Positions 43,187-51,903 are shown, counted from the stretch's first letter. The stretch is DNA of 64,000 nucleotides from Bog-532 sp963742875 (GCA_963742875.1 CAVUNO010000017.1:1178001-1242000), one strand, 5' to 3'. Notes: generated by a model not told the origin, from the sequence alone. Program-made: numbers and translations.

Positions 43187-43536
43187 TGCGGCTCCCCTCG
43201 CAGATCATGGGCGGCCCGCCCGCGTCCCTGCCCGCGTCCTTGTCGCTCCCAGAGCAGCAGTGCGGCCGTGACCAGGGCGAACCCGAACAGGAAGTCCTCG
43301 ACCGGGATGTCCCAGGGAAACCGCAGGCCGGTCATCTGGCGGGGCGCGTACTGCACCACCGGCGCGGACAGCTTGGTCAGCCAGCCGTCGACCGGGATCT
43401 GGAAAGCCAGCACGATGGCCATGGCCACCCAGTAGCTTGGCCGGCGGAACAATCCGGTCCGCAGGAAGGCCAGTTCCCATGCGCAGACGGCGGCCACCGC
43501 CAGCACCGCCGGCACGGTGTACCCGACGCCAGTCAT
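43183..43536 (-). CDS. crtYd: lycopene cyclase domain protein, second subunit (CrtYd-like)
   Basis: 117 residues with three membrane helices and FQIPVDGWLTKLS, then QMTGLRFPWDIPVEDFLFGFAL, the PxE(E/D)xxF motif of heterodimeric lycopene cyclases. With the preceding gene it should close the rings of lycopene to beta-carotene. ATG 43536 overlaps the stop of the first subunit; the frame extends upstream without homology. Confidence 0.8.
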   Translation of the reverse strand: MTGVGYTVPAVLAVAAVCAWELAFLRTGLFRRPSYWVAMAIVLAFQIPVDGWLTKLSAPVVQYAPRQMTGLRFPWDIPVEDFLFGFALVTAALLLWERQGRGQGRGRAAHDLRGEPQ

Positions 43537-43955
43537 GACCGAACCGCCCGTTCCGCCCGTTCCGGCCGCTCGCGCAGCGGCGCGGCCCGGGAAGGACGCG
43601 GGCAACTACGCGGACGCGGCTGGGGGGGCCGGGAACGCCGGGCGTGCCAGCGGCCGGCCACCGCCTGCACGCCGGCGTAGGTCAGTATCCCGCACGCCGG
43701 TATGACCAGAAAGAACACCAGTTCCTCGACCGGGATCCGGAAGGGCAGCCGCAGCCCGGTCACGTAGCGCGGGTTATAGGTCCAGACCCCTCCGGCGACA
43801 GCCGCGGCGTCCCAGATCAGGAAGACCGCGGCCACCGGCAGCACGGCCCGCACCAGCCGGGCGGGGCGCCGGTAGACCCGGGCGCCGAGCACCTCGAGCG
43901 GCGCGGTGACCGCGAGGCAGGCGCCCATCAGGATCAGGTACTGGTAGTGGTCCAT
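43533..43955 (-). CDS. crtYc: lycopene cyclase domain protein, first subunit (CrtYc-like)
   Basis: 140 residues from ATG 43955. HYQYLILMGACLAVTAPLE, FLIWDAAAVAGGVWTYNPR and LRLPFRIPVEELVFFLVIP match the CrtYc half of heterodimeric cyclases. The C-terminal 35 residues are Arg/Pro-rich, cytosolic. The start is one base after the crtB stop; an upstream GTG (43967) would overlap crtB. Confidence 0.8.
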   Translation of the reverse strand: MDHYQYLILMGACLAVTAPLEVLGARVYRRPARLVRAVLPVAAVFLIWDAAAVAGGVWTYNPRYVTGLRLPFRIPVEELVFFLVIPACGILTYAGVQAVAGRWHARRSRPPQPRPRSCPRPSRAAPLRERPERAERAVRS

Positions 43956-43956
43956 A

Positions 43957-44964
43957 TCAGCCCGCACCCCCGGCTCCCGGGGCGTCCATCGTCCCGGTCA
44001 CGTCCACGGCTCCCGTGATGTGCCCCGTGGTGCGCCCGCCGCGCCGGGCCGACCACGCACGGGCCAGGGCCGGGACCGCTACCCGCAGGCGCCGGGCCTG
44101 GCTGACCCGGGCCCGGCGCGCGAACACCGCGAAGTCCATGTCCTCGATGCGGTCCAGTATCTCCGAGTACAGGGCGAGCGCGGTCGCGACGCACGGCCGG
44201 GACACCGGGTCCAGCATGGCGATCCCGCCGCGCGCGAACCGGTAGATGGCGCGGGTGGTGGCGTGCTGATTGGAAAGCGCGGCGCGCACCCGGGGATCGG
44301 TGCGCTGATGCGCACGGCACCAGGCCAGCAGGGGGCGGTCCACGCCGAACGCGGCGAGTTCGTCGGCCGGGAGGTACACGCGGCCCCGGTCCAGGTCCTC
44401 GGCGACATCCCGGAGGAAATTCGTCAGCTGGAACGCCTTGCCCAGGGCGGCGGCGTACGGGGCGGCCTCGGCGGTCGGCCCGACCGTGCCCAGCACGGGC
44501 ATTACCTGCAGCCCGATCACTTCGGCCGAGCCGTGCACGTAGGTGTCAAGCGCGGCCCGGTCGGGATAGCCGCTGATCTCCAGGTCCATCCGCATCGAGG
44601 TCAGGAAGTCCTCGAACAGGGACGGGGCGAGCCGGTAGCGGGCCGCGGTGTCCACCACCGCCGCCAGGATCGGGTCGTCGCTGTGCCCGGTCCGCAGCCC
44701 GGCGGACAGGCCTTCGGCCAGCTTTGTCAGGCCGGCCGCGACATGCCCGCGGTCGGCGCCGGGCGGGGCGGTGTCGACGATGTCGTCGGCCCAGCGGGCG
44801 AAACCGTACAGGGCGTGCACCGCGGGCCGCTGAGCCCGCGTCAGCAGCTTCGTCGCCAGGTAATAGGTCTTGCCGTGCTGGGCGTTCAGCTCCCGGCAGC
44901 GCTCGTAAGCGGAGCGCAGCCGGGGATCGGTCAGCCCCGCCGCGTCCAGTTCCGCGTCGATCAT
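43957..44964 (-). CDS. crtB: phytoene synthase CrtB
   Basis: 335 residues from ATG 44964. Joins two GGPP molecules to phytoene. The two Asp-rich motifs are ARWADDIVDTAP and RDVAEDLDRGRVYLP; KTYYLATKLL and FQLTNFLRDV are also conserved. The last 40 residues (GGRTTGHITGAVDVTGTMD) are low complexity. Full length and apparently functional. The IS605-type end at 45035-45080 lies directly upstream, between crtI and crtB. Confidence 0.9.
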   Translation of the reverse strand: MIDAELDAAGLTDPRLRSAYERCRELNAQHGKTYYLATKLLTRAQRPAVHALYGFARWADDIVDTAPPGADRGHVAAGLTKLAEGLSAGLRTGHSDDPILAAVVDTAARYRLAPSLFEDFLTSMRMDLEISGYPDRAALDTYVHGSAEVIGLQVMPVLGTVGPTAEAAPYAAALGKAFQLTNFLRDVAEDLDRGRVYLPADELAAFGVDRPLLAWCRAHQRTDPRVRAALSNQHATTRAIYRFARGGIAMLDPVSRPCVATALALYSEILDRIEDMDFAVFARRARVSQARRLRVAVPALARAWSARRGGRTTGHITGAVDVTGTMDAPGAGGAG

Positions 44965-45034
44965 GAAAAAGCCCCCGTCGCGAGAAGCCATAGCCAAGCG
45001 GCGGCGGCCTTCGCGCTATCTTGAGCATGCCGAG

Positions 45035-45080
45035 TCGCGTGGGAATCCTCGCCCTCCAGGGCGATGGAGGATGTCAAGAC
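45035..45080 (+). mobile_element. solitary right-end hairpin of an IS200/IS605 (TnpB-type) element
   Basis: GTGGGAATCCTCGCCCT, CC, AGGGCGATGGAGGATGTCAAG: a hairpin with stem TCGCCCT/AGGGCGA followed by GAGGATGTCAAG. This is the pattern at the right end of actinobacterial IS605/IS1341-type elements, where the TnpB guide-RNA scaffold ends. No tnpB or tnpA remains. The stop codon of the crtI remnant (45074-45076) lies inside it. Confidence 0.5.
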
Positions 45081-45706
45081 GGCCTCCGCACGGCCGGGGC
45101 GGTCGACCGGGCCTGCCGGGGTCCGGTGATCCGGTCTGCGGCCAGCCGGCCGGACACCAGCGCGGTCGGGACGCCGACCCCGGGCACGGTGCCGCACCCG
45201 GCCAGAACCGCGTTGTCCGTGCCGCGCGGGAGGTTACCCGGCCGGAACGGCCCGCTCTGCAGGAACGAATGCGCGAAGGAGAAAGGCGTCCCGGCGACCA
45301 GCCCGTGGGCGGCCCAGTCGTCCGGCGTGACCACCTGGCGCATGGTGATCTCCGCGTCCAGGCCGGGCAGCAGGCGCTTATCCACCAGGGAGGCGAGCTG
45401 GTCCGCGTAGGGGCCGGCGGTGGCGCTCCAGTCGATCCGGCCGAGCGCCAGGTTGGGGACGGGCGCCAGGATGTACAGCAGGTCGGCGCCGTCGGGGGCC
45501 AGCCCCGGGTCGGTCGCGGTGGGCCGGGTGACCAGCAGGGACGGGTCGCTCATCAGCCGCCCCTCGGTAATGATCTCGCGGAACGTTTCCTGCCAGGCGT
45601 CGCCGAACACGATCGTGTGGTGGGCGGCATCGGGCCAGCGGCGCCCGGTGCCGGCGTGCAGGACCACCGCGGACGGTGCGGGCCGCAACAGGCCCGGTTC
45701 GTGTAG
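45074..45706 (-). pseudogene. crtI: phytoene desaturase CrtI, C-terminal third only
   Basis: The sequence begins abruptly at LLRPAPSAVVLHAGTG and continues as typical CrtI: HHTIVFGDAWQETFREI, EGRLMSDPSLLVTRPTATDP, LLYILAPVPNLALG, PFSFAHSFLQSGPFRPGNL and VLAGCGTVPGVGVPTALVSGRL. About 280 N-terminal residues, including the FAD-binding GxGxxG motif, are missing. The piece is fused directly to the end of crtE. It cannot bind FAD normally and should be inactive, which would stop carotenoid synthesis at phytoene. Confidence 0.85.
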
Positions 45707-46900
45707 CGGATGGCGAGGTCGCGGAGGGCGCCCAGGACGAAATCGTTCAGGCCGCCGTCCGCCAGGCGATCGCACGCGGCGCTCACCCGGCTGCTGATCA
45801 TCTGCTCGATCCGGGCCGTGGCCCCGGTTTCGGCGATGAGGCGGCGCCACTGGTCGAACGTGGTCCTCGTCGAGGCATTCCCGGCCAGACAGGTAGGTCA
45901 GCCGGGCGCGCTGAGCGGGCGTGGCCATCTCACCGGCCAGCACCACCATGCTCGTCGCCTTGCGCTCACGCAGGTCACCGCCGCTTGGCTTGCCGGTGAC
46001 GGACGGCCGGCCGAAGACGCCGAGTACGTCGTCGCGAAGCTGGAACGCCTCGCCCACCAGCGCTCCGTACTCGCCGAGGACGCCCAGCACCTGCTCGCCG
46101 CAGCCGGCCAGCGTGGCGCCCAGCTCCAGCGGGCGGCGGACCGTGTAGTTACCGGACTTGCGCCGGGTCACGTCGAGCACGTCGTCCAGGCTGGGGCTGC
46201 GCCGGGCGTCGTTGACCAGGTCGGCGAACTGCCCGACGGCCAGTTCGCCGCGCAGCGTGTCGTACCGGGACCAGCCCCGGCCCAGCGCGGCCGCGCTGAG
46301 ACCGCTGTCGCGCAGCAGCTGTTCCGCCCACACCAGGCACAGATCGGAGAGCAGGATCGCAGCCGATTCACCGAAGCGCTCGGCCGGGCCGCTCAGCCCC
46401 TGGGCACGGTGCCAGTCGGCGAGGCGCGTGTGGACGGACGGGCGGCCGCGGCGCATCGCAGACCGGTCCATGACGTCGTCCTGCAGCAGGGCGAAGGCGT
46501 GCACCAGTTCGGTGCTGGCCGCGGCGCGCAGCGCCGTGTCGCTTTCCTCCGCGCCGCTCAGCCAGCCGAGGTAGGTGAAGGTGGACCGGACGAACTTCCC
46601 GCCGGCCACGAACTCGGCGAGCAGCCCGGCCACGAAGTCCGCTCCGGCCACGCCGTGCACGTACTCCGCGCAGCGGTCCCGGACGAACGCCGCGAGCACA
46701 CCGGTCACCCGGTGCTGGACCCCGGCCAGCCATTGGTCCAGGTCGCGATCTCCGGTGCGATCACCCGGGAGGCCAGCCGGGGGGCGGCCCGGCTCACGGG
46801 ACCCGAGGGACGTCTTGGGCGCGAGGGGCGTAAGGGGTGCGAGGGAGCCAGGAGGCGCGGCCTCGCCGGAGCGCTCTCCCAGAAGCTGACCCACCTGCAT
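45690..46900 (-). pseudogene. crtE: GGPP synthase CrtE, frameshifted near its 3' end and fused to crtI
   Basis: From ATG 46900 (GGAGGCC upstream) it reads as a polyprenyl synthetase: AGGKFVRSTFTYLGWLS, first Asp motif LLQDDVMDRSAMRRG, RRKSGNYTVRRPLELGA and second motif FQLRDDVLGVFG. A one-base shift near 45865 moves the last segment (TTFDQWRRLIAETGATARI, VLGALRDLAIRYTN) to another frame; the fused frame is meanwhile nonsense until CrtI residues begin. Both catalytic motifs precede the break, so partial activity is possible. Confidence 0.75.
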
Positions 46901-47357
46901 GCCTGCGGCCTCCGATCTCGCGGTCAACGCACCGGCAGGTAACTGCCGGTACCGCCACGAAACGATGCACAACCGACGCAATCCATGCTACGTGCACCGT
47001 GGCCCGATCGTTTGCGCTGGGTCACGCTGCCCGGCTCGCGCTGGTCAGCGCCGGTATAACGGCCGAGAGGAACCGCTTTGCGCGCGGATCGCGGCGGCGC
47101 GGCTTCCGGGTGGGAAACGGGCTACACGGAACACGGGGTGAGACAGGTGTGATTGTAGATGTGAAAGGGACAGAAGGGCAAGTGGAGTACGAGCAGTCGG
47201 AGGCGCGAGAGCCGCGGGCGCACGGGGGGCGCGGGGGCGCCGGGCCCGGGCCGGAACGATTACGCTACGGACTGGCAATGCGGGCAATTGGCCGGCGCGC
47301 CACGGACGGTGCGGGGGGTGGCCAGCAGCCGGAACGCAGAAAGCGGGAGGAATGCCG
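46901..47357. other. divergent promoter region between the crt operon and the XRE gene
   Basis: No gene seen. It holds the crtE promoter side, with the inverted repeat at 46931-46950, and the XRE promoter side, which includes AT-richer GATTGTAGATGTGAAAGGG near 47150. The rest is GC-rich and featureless. Confidence 0.4.
46931..46950. promoter_or_regulatory. perfect inverted repeat upstream of crtE
   Basis: ACCGGCAG (46931-46938), GTAA, CTGCCGGT (46943-46950), about 30 bases before the crtE start. It could be the LitR operator or an attenuating hairpin; the sequence alone does not decide. Confidence 0.4.
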
Positions 47358-47900
47358 ATGCCGGCGGGAGACACGCGGCGACCACCACCGTCCCTGGCCA
47401 CCAAGCTTGACCGGCTTTTCCAGGCCGTTCGGCCGGCCGGCCGCAGCGAGTACAGCTACCAGGAGGTCGCCGACGGCATCCGCGGCGAAGGCGGCCCCAC
47501 GATTTCCGCCACCTACCTCTGGCAGCTCCGCAAGGGGATTCGCGACAACCCGACCCGGAATCACCTCGCCGCGCTGGCCCGTTTCTTCGGCGTCAGTCCC
47601 GCCTACTTCTTCGATAACGACGCCGCGGAAGTCGTCGACGCGCAGCTCAGCCTGCTTGCCGCCATGCGTGATGCGTCTGTGCGCAGCGTGGCGCTGCGGG
47701 CAGCGGGGCTGTCGGTGGAAAGCCTGGCCGCGGTCCAGGTCGTGATCGACCACGCCCGCCGCCTCGAGGGCCTGGAAGCCGATTCCGGCACGGCGAGTCC
47801 CGGGGCGGGCTCCGGGGCCGGCCCCGGGGCGGCCGGGCGAGATGGGGACCAGCCCCAGGTGGCCGGGCGAGATGGCGACCAGCCCCGGGAGGCAGGGTGA
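47358..47900 (+). CDS. XRE-type regulator of an XRE/ImmA/MAB_1171c module
   Basis: 180 residues; ATG 47358 is preferred over ATG 47352 because GGGAGG lies seven bases before it. SLATKLDRLFQAVRPAGRS, EYSYQEVADGIRGEGGP and ISATYLWQLRKGIRDNPTR form an extended HTH with LARFFGVSPAYFF, as in regulators paired with IrrE-like proteins. The C-terminus ends in a 10-residue direct repeat (GRDGDQPQVA / GRDGDQPREA) from a 30-bp DNA duplication. The stop overlaps the next gene's ATG. Confidence 0.8.
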   Translation: MPAGDTRRPPPSLATKLDRLFQAVRPAGRSEYSYQEVADGIRGEGGPTISATYLWQLRKGIRDNPTRNHLAALARFFGVSPAYFFDNDAAEVVDAQLSLLAAMRDASVRSVALRAAGLSVESLAAVQVVIDHARRLEGLEADSGTASPGAGSGAGPGAAGRDGDQPQVAGRDGDQPREAG

Positions 47901-48418
47901 TGGACAGCCTCCGCCGGCGCTGCGAGGCCCGGCTCCGTCAGATGACCCTGCCGGAACCGTTCGACCTCGCCGAACTGTGCCAGACGGTGAGTGCCCGGCG
48001 CGGGCGCCCGCTGCACGTGCGTGGCATCCCCGGGCCGACGACGCGGACCCGGCCGTGCGGGATCTGGATCGCGACCGACGACGACTGGATCTTCGTCGAC
48101 CAGGACACCAGCCCGCTGCACCGCCAGCACATTGTCGTGCACGAGCTGGCCCACATGCTCTGCGGCCACGACGCGACCGAGCTGCCCGAGAACGACATGC
48201 TGGGGCGGCTGTTCCCGCACCTGTCCCCCGACATGGTGCGCACGGTGCTGAGCCGGGCCAGCTACCGCTCCGAACACGAGCGGGAAGCGGAACTGCTCGC
48301 CTCGCTCATCCTCGCCCAGGCCCAGCGGGCCATCGTCGTGATGCCGGTCCGGGACCTCTCGGCGGCTGAGATGCAGATCCTGCGCCGGGCCGGCCTGGCG
48401 CTGGGGATGGAGCCGTGA
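47900..48418 (+). CDS. ImmA/IrrE-type metallopeptidase-like protein
   Basis: 172 residues. The zinc motif is HIVVHELAHMLCGH, a full HExxH with a third His downstream, so it could be an active metallopeptidase. PFDLAELCQTVSARRGRPL and GIWIATDDDWIFVDQDT are typical of this group. ImmA-like proteins often cleave or relieve the partner XRE repressor. Translation is coupled on both sides (TGATG with the XRE gene, GTGA with the next). Confidence 0.8.
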   Translation: MDSLRRRCEARLRQMTLPEPFDLAELCQTVSARRGRPLHVRGIPGPTTRTRPCGIWIATDDDWIFVDQDTSPLHRQHIVVHELAHMLCGHDATELPENDMLGRLFPHLSPDMVRTVLSRASYRSEHEREAELLASLILAQAQRAIVVMPVRDLSAAEMQILRRAGLALGMEP

Positions 48419-49665
48419 CCGCGAGCACCGTGGCCGTCACGCTCCTCTGGATCGCCGTCCTGGCACAGGTCCCCTCGCAGTGGCACGCCCCGACCAGGCT
48501 CGCGGTCTGGGGCACCATGCTGCTGCTGGCGGCGATCGGCACCCTGGACCTGACCGCGATCGGCGCCCGGCTGGACGCCGCCTGCGGGCTGCCGAACATG
48601 GCCGACGTCGCCCAGCATGTGCTCGCGATCATCGCCGCCACGCTCGCCCGGTACAGCGCCGTGGCGATCTTCGGCACACCGGAACAGCGCGTACGCTGGT
48701 CCCCGGTCCGGGCTTCGGCCATCGCCGCGTGCACCGTCGCCGCCCTCATCGGCCTATTCGCGGTGTCCCCGGCCCGCACCAGGTCCACGAACGTCGCGCT
48801 GTACGCCGATTTCCCCATGCAGTACGCGGCCCATCCGGAAGTCATCGCCTACTGGGCGATCTTCGCCGCCTACCTGGGCACCACATTCGTCATCATCGCC
48901 CGGCTCGCCTGGCGGTACGGGCGCACCGCCGGCCGCTCCCCGCTCGGCAGCGGCCTGCAACTGCTCGCCGCCGGGATGGTGGCCGGGCTGGCCTACCTCG
49001 GCTACGGCAGCAGTGTGGTGGCCGCGCGCGCCCTCGGGGTCCAGGGGCCGTTCATCCGCACCGCCCCCGGCGTCATCCAGGCGCTGTTCGGCACGCTGAT
49101 CGTGCTCGTGGCCGCGGGCGGGGTGCTGCCGGCGGCCCAGCGCTGGCCGCTGGTACGCCAGGCCGGGTTCTACCGGTCGCTGCGGCGGCTCTACCCGCTG
49201 TGGGACGGCCTGTGCCAGGCGGTCCCGGGGATCGCGCTGGACCCGGTGCCGGCCTGGGCCGACCGGCTCGACCCACGTGACCTGCGGATGCGGCTGTACC
49301 GGCGCGTCATCGAGATCCGGGACGGGTACATGGCGCTGTCCCCTGTGGACGTGCCGGGGATCGAGGAGACGGTGCGCGCCGCCGCTGGGCGCGCTCTGTC
49401 GGCGGCGGACGAAGCGACGGTCACCGCCGCCACCCGGCTGGAACTGGCCCGGCGAGCCGAGCTGCGCGGGGAGGTACGGGCCCTGACCGGCGTCCCGCAC
49501 CCCGACAAGGAGTTCAGTTCCGGGGCCGACCTGGACAGCGAGGTGCGGCTGCTCCGGGTGGTGGCCTCGCACTGGACAACCATCCAGCTGGCCGCCGAGA
49601 GCATCGAGCGCGGCTCGCGTGCCGGACAGACCTCACCATCGGCCCCCGTCCCGAACAGGTCTTAA
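48415..49665 (+). CDS. MAB_1171c-family membrane protein
   Basis: 416 residues. Seven hydrophobic segments occupy the N-terminal two thirds (VTLLWIAVLAQVPS; LAVWGTMLLLAAIGTLDL; VLAIIAATLARYS; AIAACTVAALIGLFAV; VIAYWAIFAAYLGTTFVII; LLAAGMVAGLAYLGYG; ALFGTLIVLVAAGGVLP). A cytosolic helical C-terminus follows (LRMRLYRRVIEIRDGYMAL). This matches the MAB_1171c putative transporter group, which is regularly encoded after XRE and ImmA genes. Function unknown; a membrane output of the XRE/ImmA switch is plausible. Confidence 0.75.
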   Translation: MTASTVAVTLLWIAVLAQVPSQWHAPTRLAVWGTMLLLAAIGTLDLTAIGARLDAACGLPNMADVAQHVLAIIAATLARYSAVAIFGTPEQRVRWSPVRASAIAACTVAALIGLFAVSPARTRSTNVALYADFPMQYAAHPEVIAYWAIFAAYLGTTFVIIARLAWRYGRTAGRSPLGSGLQLLAAGMVAGLAYLGYGSSVVAARALGVQGPFIRTAPGVIQALFGTLIVLVAAGGVLPAAQRWPLVRQAGFYRSLRRLYPLWDGLCQAVPGIALDPVPAWADRLDPRDLRMRLYRRVIEIRDGYMALSPVDVPGIEETVRAAAGRALSAADEATVTAATRLELARRAELRGEVRALTGVPHPDKEFSSGADLDSEVRLLRVVASHWTTIQLAAESIERGSRAGQTSPSAPVPNRS

Positions 49666-49773
49666 TTAGAGCCCTACGTCCCTTCCCGGTCCGGCGTGTG
49701 GCGGTCCAGGATGGCCTGTGAAGGCTGCGGGCCGACGCGCCGGCGGCCTGGTGCTCAGGGACCATGGGAGTTG

Positions 49774-51048
49774 ATGATGACGCGTTTTGATGTCGCAGAT
49801 CTATCGGCGCTGGAGATTCTTGATTCTCGCGGGCGGCCGACGCTGGCGGTGACCGTCCGGCTCGCCGACGGCACGACGGCGCGGGCCGGGGTGCCGTCCG
49901 GGGCGTCGACGGGAACCCTGGAGGCGGTGGAGCGGCGGGACGGCGACAAGGCCCGCTACGAAGGCAAGGGCGTGCTGGGCGCGGCCGGCGCGGTGAACAC
50001 CGAGATCGCCGGCCTGCTGCGCGGGCGGTCCTGGGCGTCGCTGGCCGAGACCGACGAGGCGATGATCGAGCTGGACGGGACGGCGAACAAGGGCCGGCTC
50101 GGCGCCAACGCCACCGTGGGCACCTCGATGGCGCTGGCCCGCGCCCTGGCCGCCGCCGCGGGGATACCGCTGTGGCAGTGGCTGGCCCCGGAGGGCGTGC
50201 GCCCGCGGATGCCGGTGCCGCACTTCAACGTGCTCAACGGCGGCGCGCACGCGGCGAACGCGCTGGACTTCCAGGAATTCATGATCGCCCCGCTGGGCGC
50301 CCCGTCGATGACCGAAGCCGTCCGGGCCGGCGCCGAGGTCTACGCCACGCTGCGGCGCGAGCTGACCAGCCGGAAACTGTCGGTCGGCCTGGGCGACGAG
50401 GGCGGCTTCGCCCCCGAGATCGACGACCCTGAAGAAGTGCTGCGGCTGCTGGTCCAGGCCATCGGCGACGCCGGCTACCAGACCGGGCCCGGGGGAGTCT
50501 CCATCGCCCTGGACCTGGCGGCGTCGGAGTTCCGCCAGCCGGACGGCCGGTACCGGGTCGCCGGTGAGCTGCTGACCAGCGCCGACATGATCGAGCGGCT
50601 GGCCGGCATCGTGACGGACTTCCCGGTGCACTCGATCGAGGACGGCCTGGGCGAGGACGACGACGACGGCTGGATCGCGCTGACCGCCCGCCTCGGGCAG
50701 ACCGTGGAACTGGTCGGCGACGACAACTTCTGCACCAACCCCGCCATCATCACCAGCGCCATCGAGCGCGGCATCGCCAACGCGGCGCTGATCAAGCTCA
50801 ACCAGATCGGCACCGTCACCGAGACACTCCAGGCGATGGCGATCTGCCGCGACGCCGGGTACCGGCAGTTCGTCTCGCACCGCTCCGGCGAGACCGAGGA
50901 CTCCTTCATCGCCGACCTCACCGTCGGCACCGGCAGCGGCCAGCTCAAGTCCGGCGCACCCGCGCGCGGCGAGCGCGTCGCCAAATACAACCGCCTGATC
51001 GAAATCGCGGCCAACTCCCCGGAGATCCCCTACGGCATGCCCGGCTGA
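49774..51048 (+). CDS. enolase (likely secondary paralogue)
   Basis: 424 residues from ATG 49774 (GGGAG upstream; ATG 49777 also possible). Interconverts 2-phosphoglycerate and phosphoenolpyruvate. LEILDSRGRPTLAVTV, VPSGASTGTLEAVERRDGD, PHFNVLNGGAHAANALDFQE, VGLGDEGGFAPEI, LIKLNQIGTVTETL (catalytic Lys) and SHRSGETEDSFIADL are present. Compared with the usual VGDDLFVTN, this one has VGDDNFCTN, and CRDAGYRQ precedes the active loop, suggesting a divergent second copy. It does not sit beside the ftsB-like genes that normally follow the main actinobacterial eno. Confidence 0.85.
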   Translation: MMTRFDVADLSALEILDSRGRPTLAVTVRLADGTTARAGVPSGASTGTLEAVERRDGDKARYEGKGVLGAAGAVNTEIAGLLRGRSWASLAETDEAMIELDGTANKGRLGANATVGTSMALARALAAAAGIPLWQWLAPEGVRPRMPVPHFNVLNGGAHAANALDFQEFMIAPLGAPSMTEAVRAGAEVYATLRRELTSRKLSVGLGDEGGFAPEIDDPEEVLRLLVQAIGDAGYQTGPGGVSIALDLAASEFRQPDGRYRVAGELLTSADMIERLAGIVTDFPVHSIEDGLGEDDDDGWIALTARLGQTVELVGDDNFCTNPAIITSAIERGIANAALIKLNQIGTVTETLQAMAICRDAGYRQFVSHRSGETEDSFIADLTVGTGSGQLKSGAPARGERVAKYNRLIEIAANSPEIPYGMPG

Positions 51049-51052
51049 CTTG

Positions 51053-51130
51053 CATGCCCGGCCTGACCGGCTGATCGGATGACCGGCCTGACCGGCATAC
51101 CCGGCCTGACCGGCATGCCCGGCCTGACCT
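51053..51130. repeat. short tandem repeat after the enolase gene
   Basis: The 18-base unit CGGCATGCCCGGCCTGAC and close variants recur four to five times just past the stop codon. They echo the last codons of the enolase gene (GGCATGCCCGGC), so they probably arose by slippage at its 3' end. The region lies between two convergent genes. Confidence 0.65.
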
Positions 51131-51144
51131 GTTAACGGCGTCCC

Positions 51145-51723
51145 CTAGAACAGGGCGGCGAGGGTGGCCCCGGCCAGGGCCAGCATGACCGCGGCGGCTC
51201 CCCGGCTGAGCCACTTGATCGGGATCACCTTCAGCAGGCCGCGGCCGCCGATGATGGCCAGGCCCGCGGCCACCCACAGGGCCGCCACCGCCCCGACCCC
51301 GACCGACAGCGGGTCGTGGTACTTGGCGGCCAGGTTGGCACTCATGATCTGGGTGAGATCGCCGAACTCGGCGGTGAAGATCACCGCGAAACCGGTCGCG
51401 GCGACGGGCAGGAACGTCCGCCGCGCGTGATGGTCCTCGACGTACTCGTCACTGCCGGTGGGCTTCTGGCGCAGCAGGAGGATCGCGCCGGCGGTGAACA
51501 GCATGGCCACGACGATCTGCGTCGGTGTGTGCGGCAGCAGGCTCAGCAGGCCGCCGGCCATCACCGCGAGCGCGGCCTGGACGGCGAACGCGGCAGCCGC
51601 CCCGGCGAACACGTACCCGGGCCGGAAACGGCTGCCCAGCACGAGGCAAGCGATGATCGTCTTATCGGGCAGCTCGGCCGGCAGGATGATGAGGAACGCC
51701 GTGATCATAACGGCTAGGTTCAC
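51145..51723 (-). CDS. TMEM165/GDT1 (UPF0016) family manganese/cation exporter
   Basis: 192 residues, six membrane helices. The two hallmark motifs are present: ILPAELPDKTII (first E-x-x-D-K-T) and FTAEFGDLTQI (second E-x-G-D). The central loop is DEYVEDHHARRTF. Bacterial members export Mn2+ (MneA-like) or exchange Ca2+/Mn2+ for protons. A yybP-ykoY riboswitch lies in the leader, supporting a manganese role. Confidence 0.85.
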   Translation of the reverse strand: MNLAVMITAFLIILPAELPDKTIIACLVLGSRFRPGYVFAGAAAAFAVQAALAVMAGGLLSLLPHTPTQIVVAMLFTAGAILLLRQKPTGSDEYVEDHHARRTFLPVAATGFAVIFTAEFGDLTQIMSANLAAKYHDPLSVGVGAVAALWVAAGLAIIGGRGLLKVIPIKWLSRGAAAVMLALAGATLAALF

Positions 51724-51796
51724 CCGCGACGCCCCTGTCCGGTCGGGCCGACCGGCGGATACGCAAGTCCTCCGGCTCGGCAGCTCGTACTTCCGC

Positions 51797-51903
51797 TGCG
51801 GCCGAAGGTCTCACTCAGGCGTCCACGCCCCCGGGCACCGGGCCCGCGCAGAGCGGGCCGAGATTGTCGGCATCCCGGCGATGGAGTTACTCCCCTTCGC
51901 GGC
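51797..51903 (-). ncRNA. yybP-ykoY manganese riboswitch
   Basis: On the minus strand GAAGGGGAGTAACTCC (about 51901-51886) and TGAGACCTTC (about 51813-51804) bracket a helical region. GAAGG/CCTTC close P1, and GGGAGTA and TGAGACC are the two conserved loops that meet around Mn2+ in this riboswitch class. It is followed about 75 bases later by the GDT1/UPF0016 gene, one of its classic targets. Mn2+ binding should turn expression on. Confidence 0.75.

Noticed and set aside
45553..45801. Separate 82-codon gene MISSRVSAACDRLADGG
   Set aside because: It is the C-terminal end of CrtE displaced by the frameshift, not an independent gene.
51053..51130. CRISPR-like repeat array
   Set aside because: The units are contiguous or nearly so, without unique spacers; they are a slippage repeat. 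The same applies to 42381-42470.
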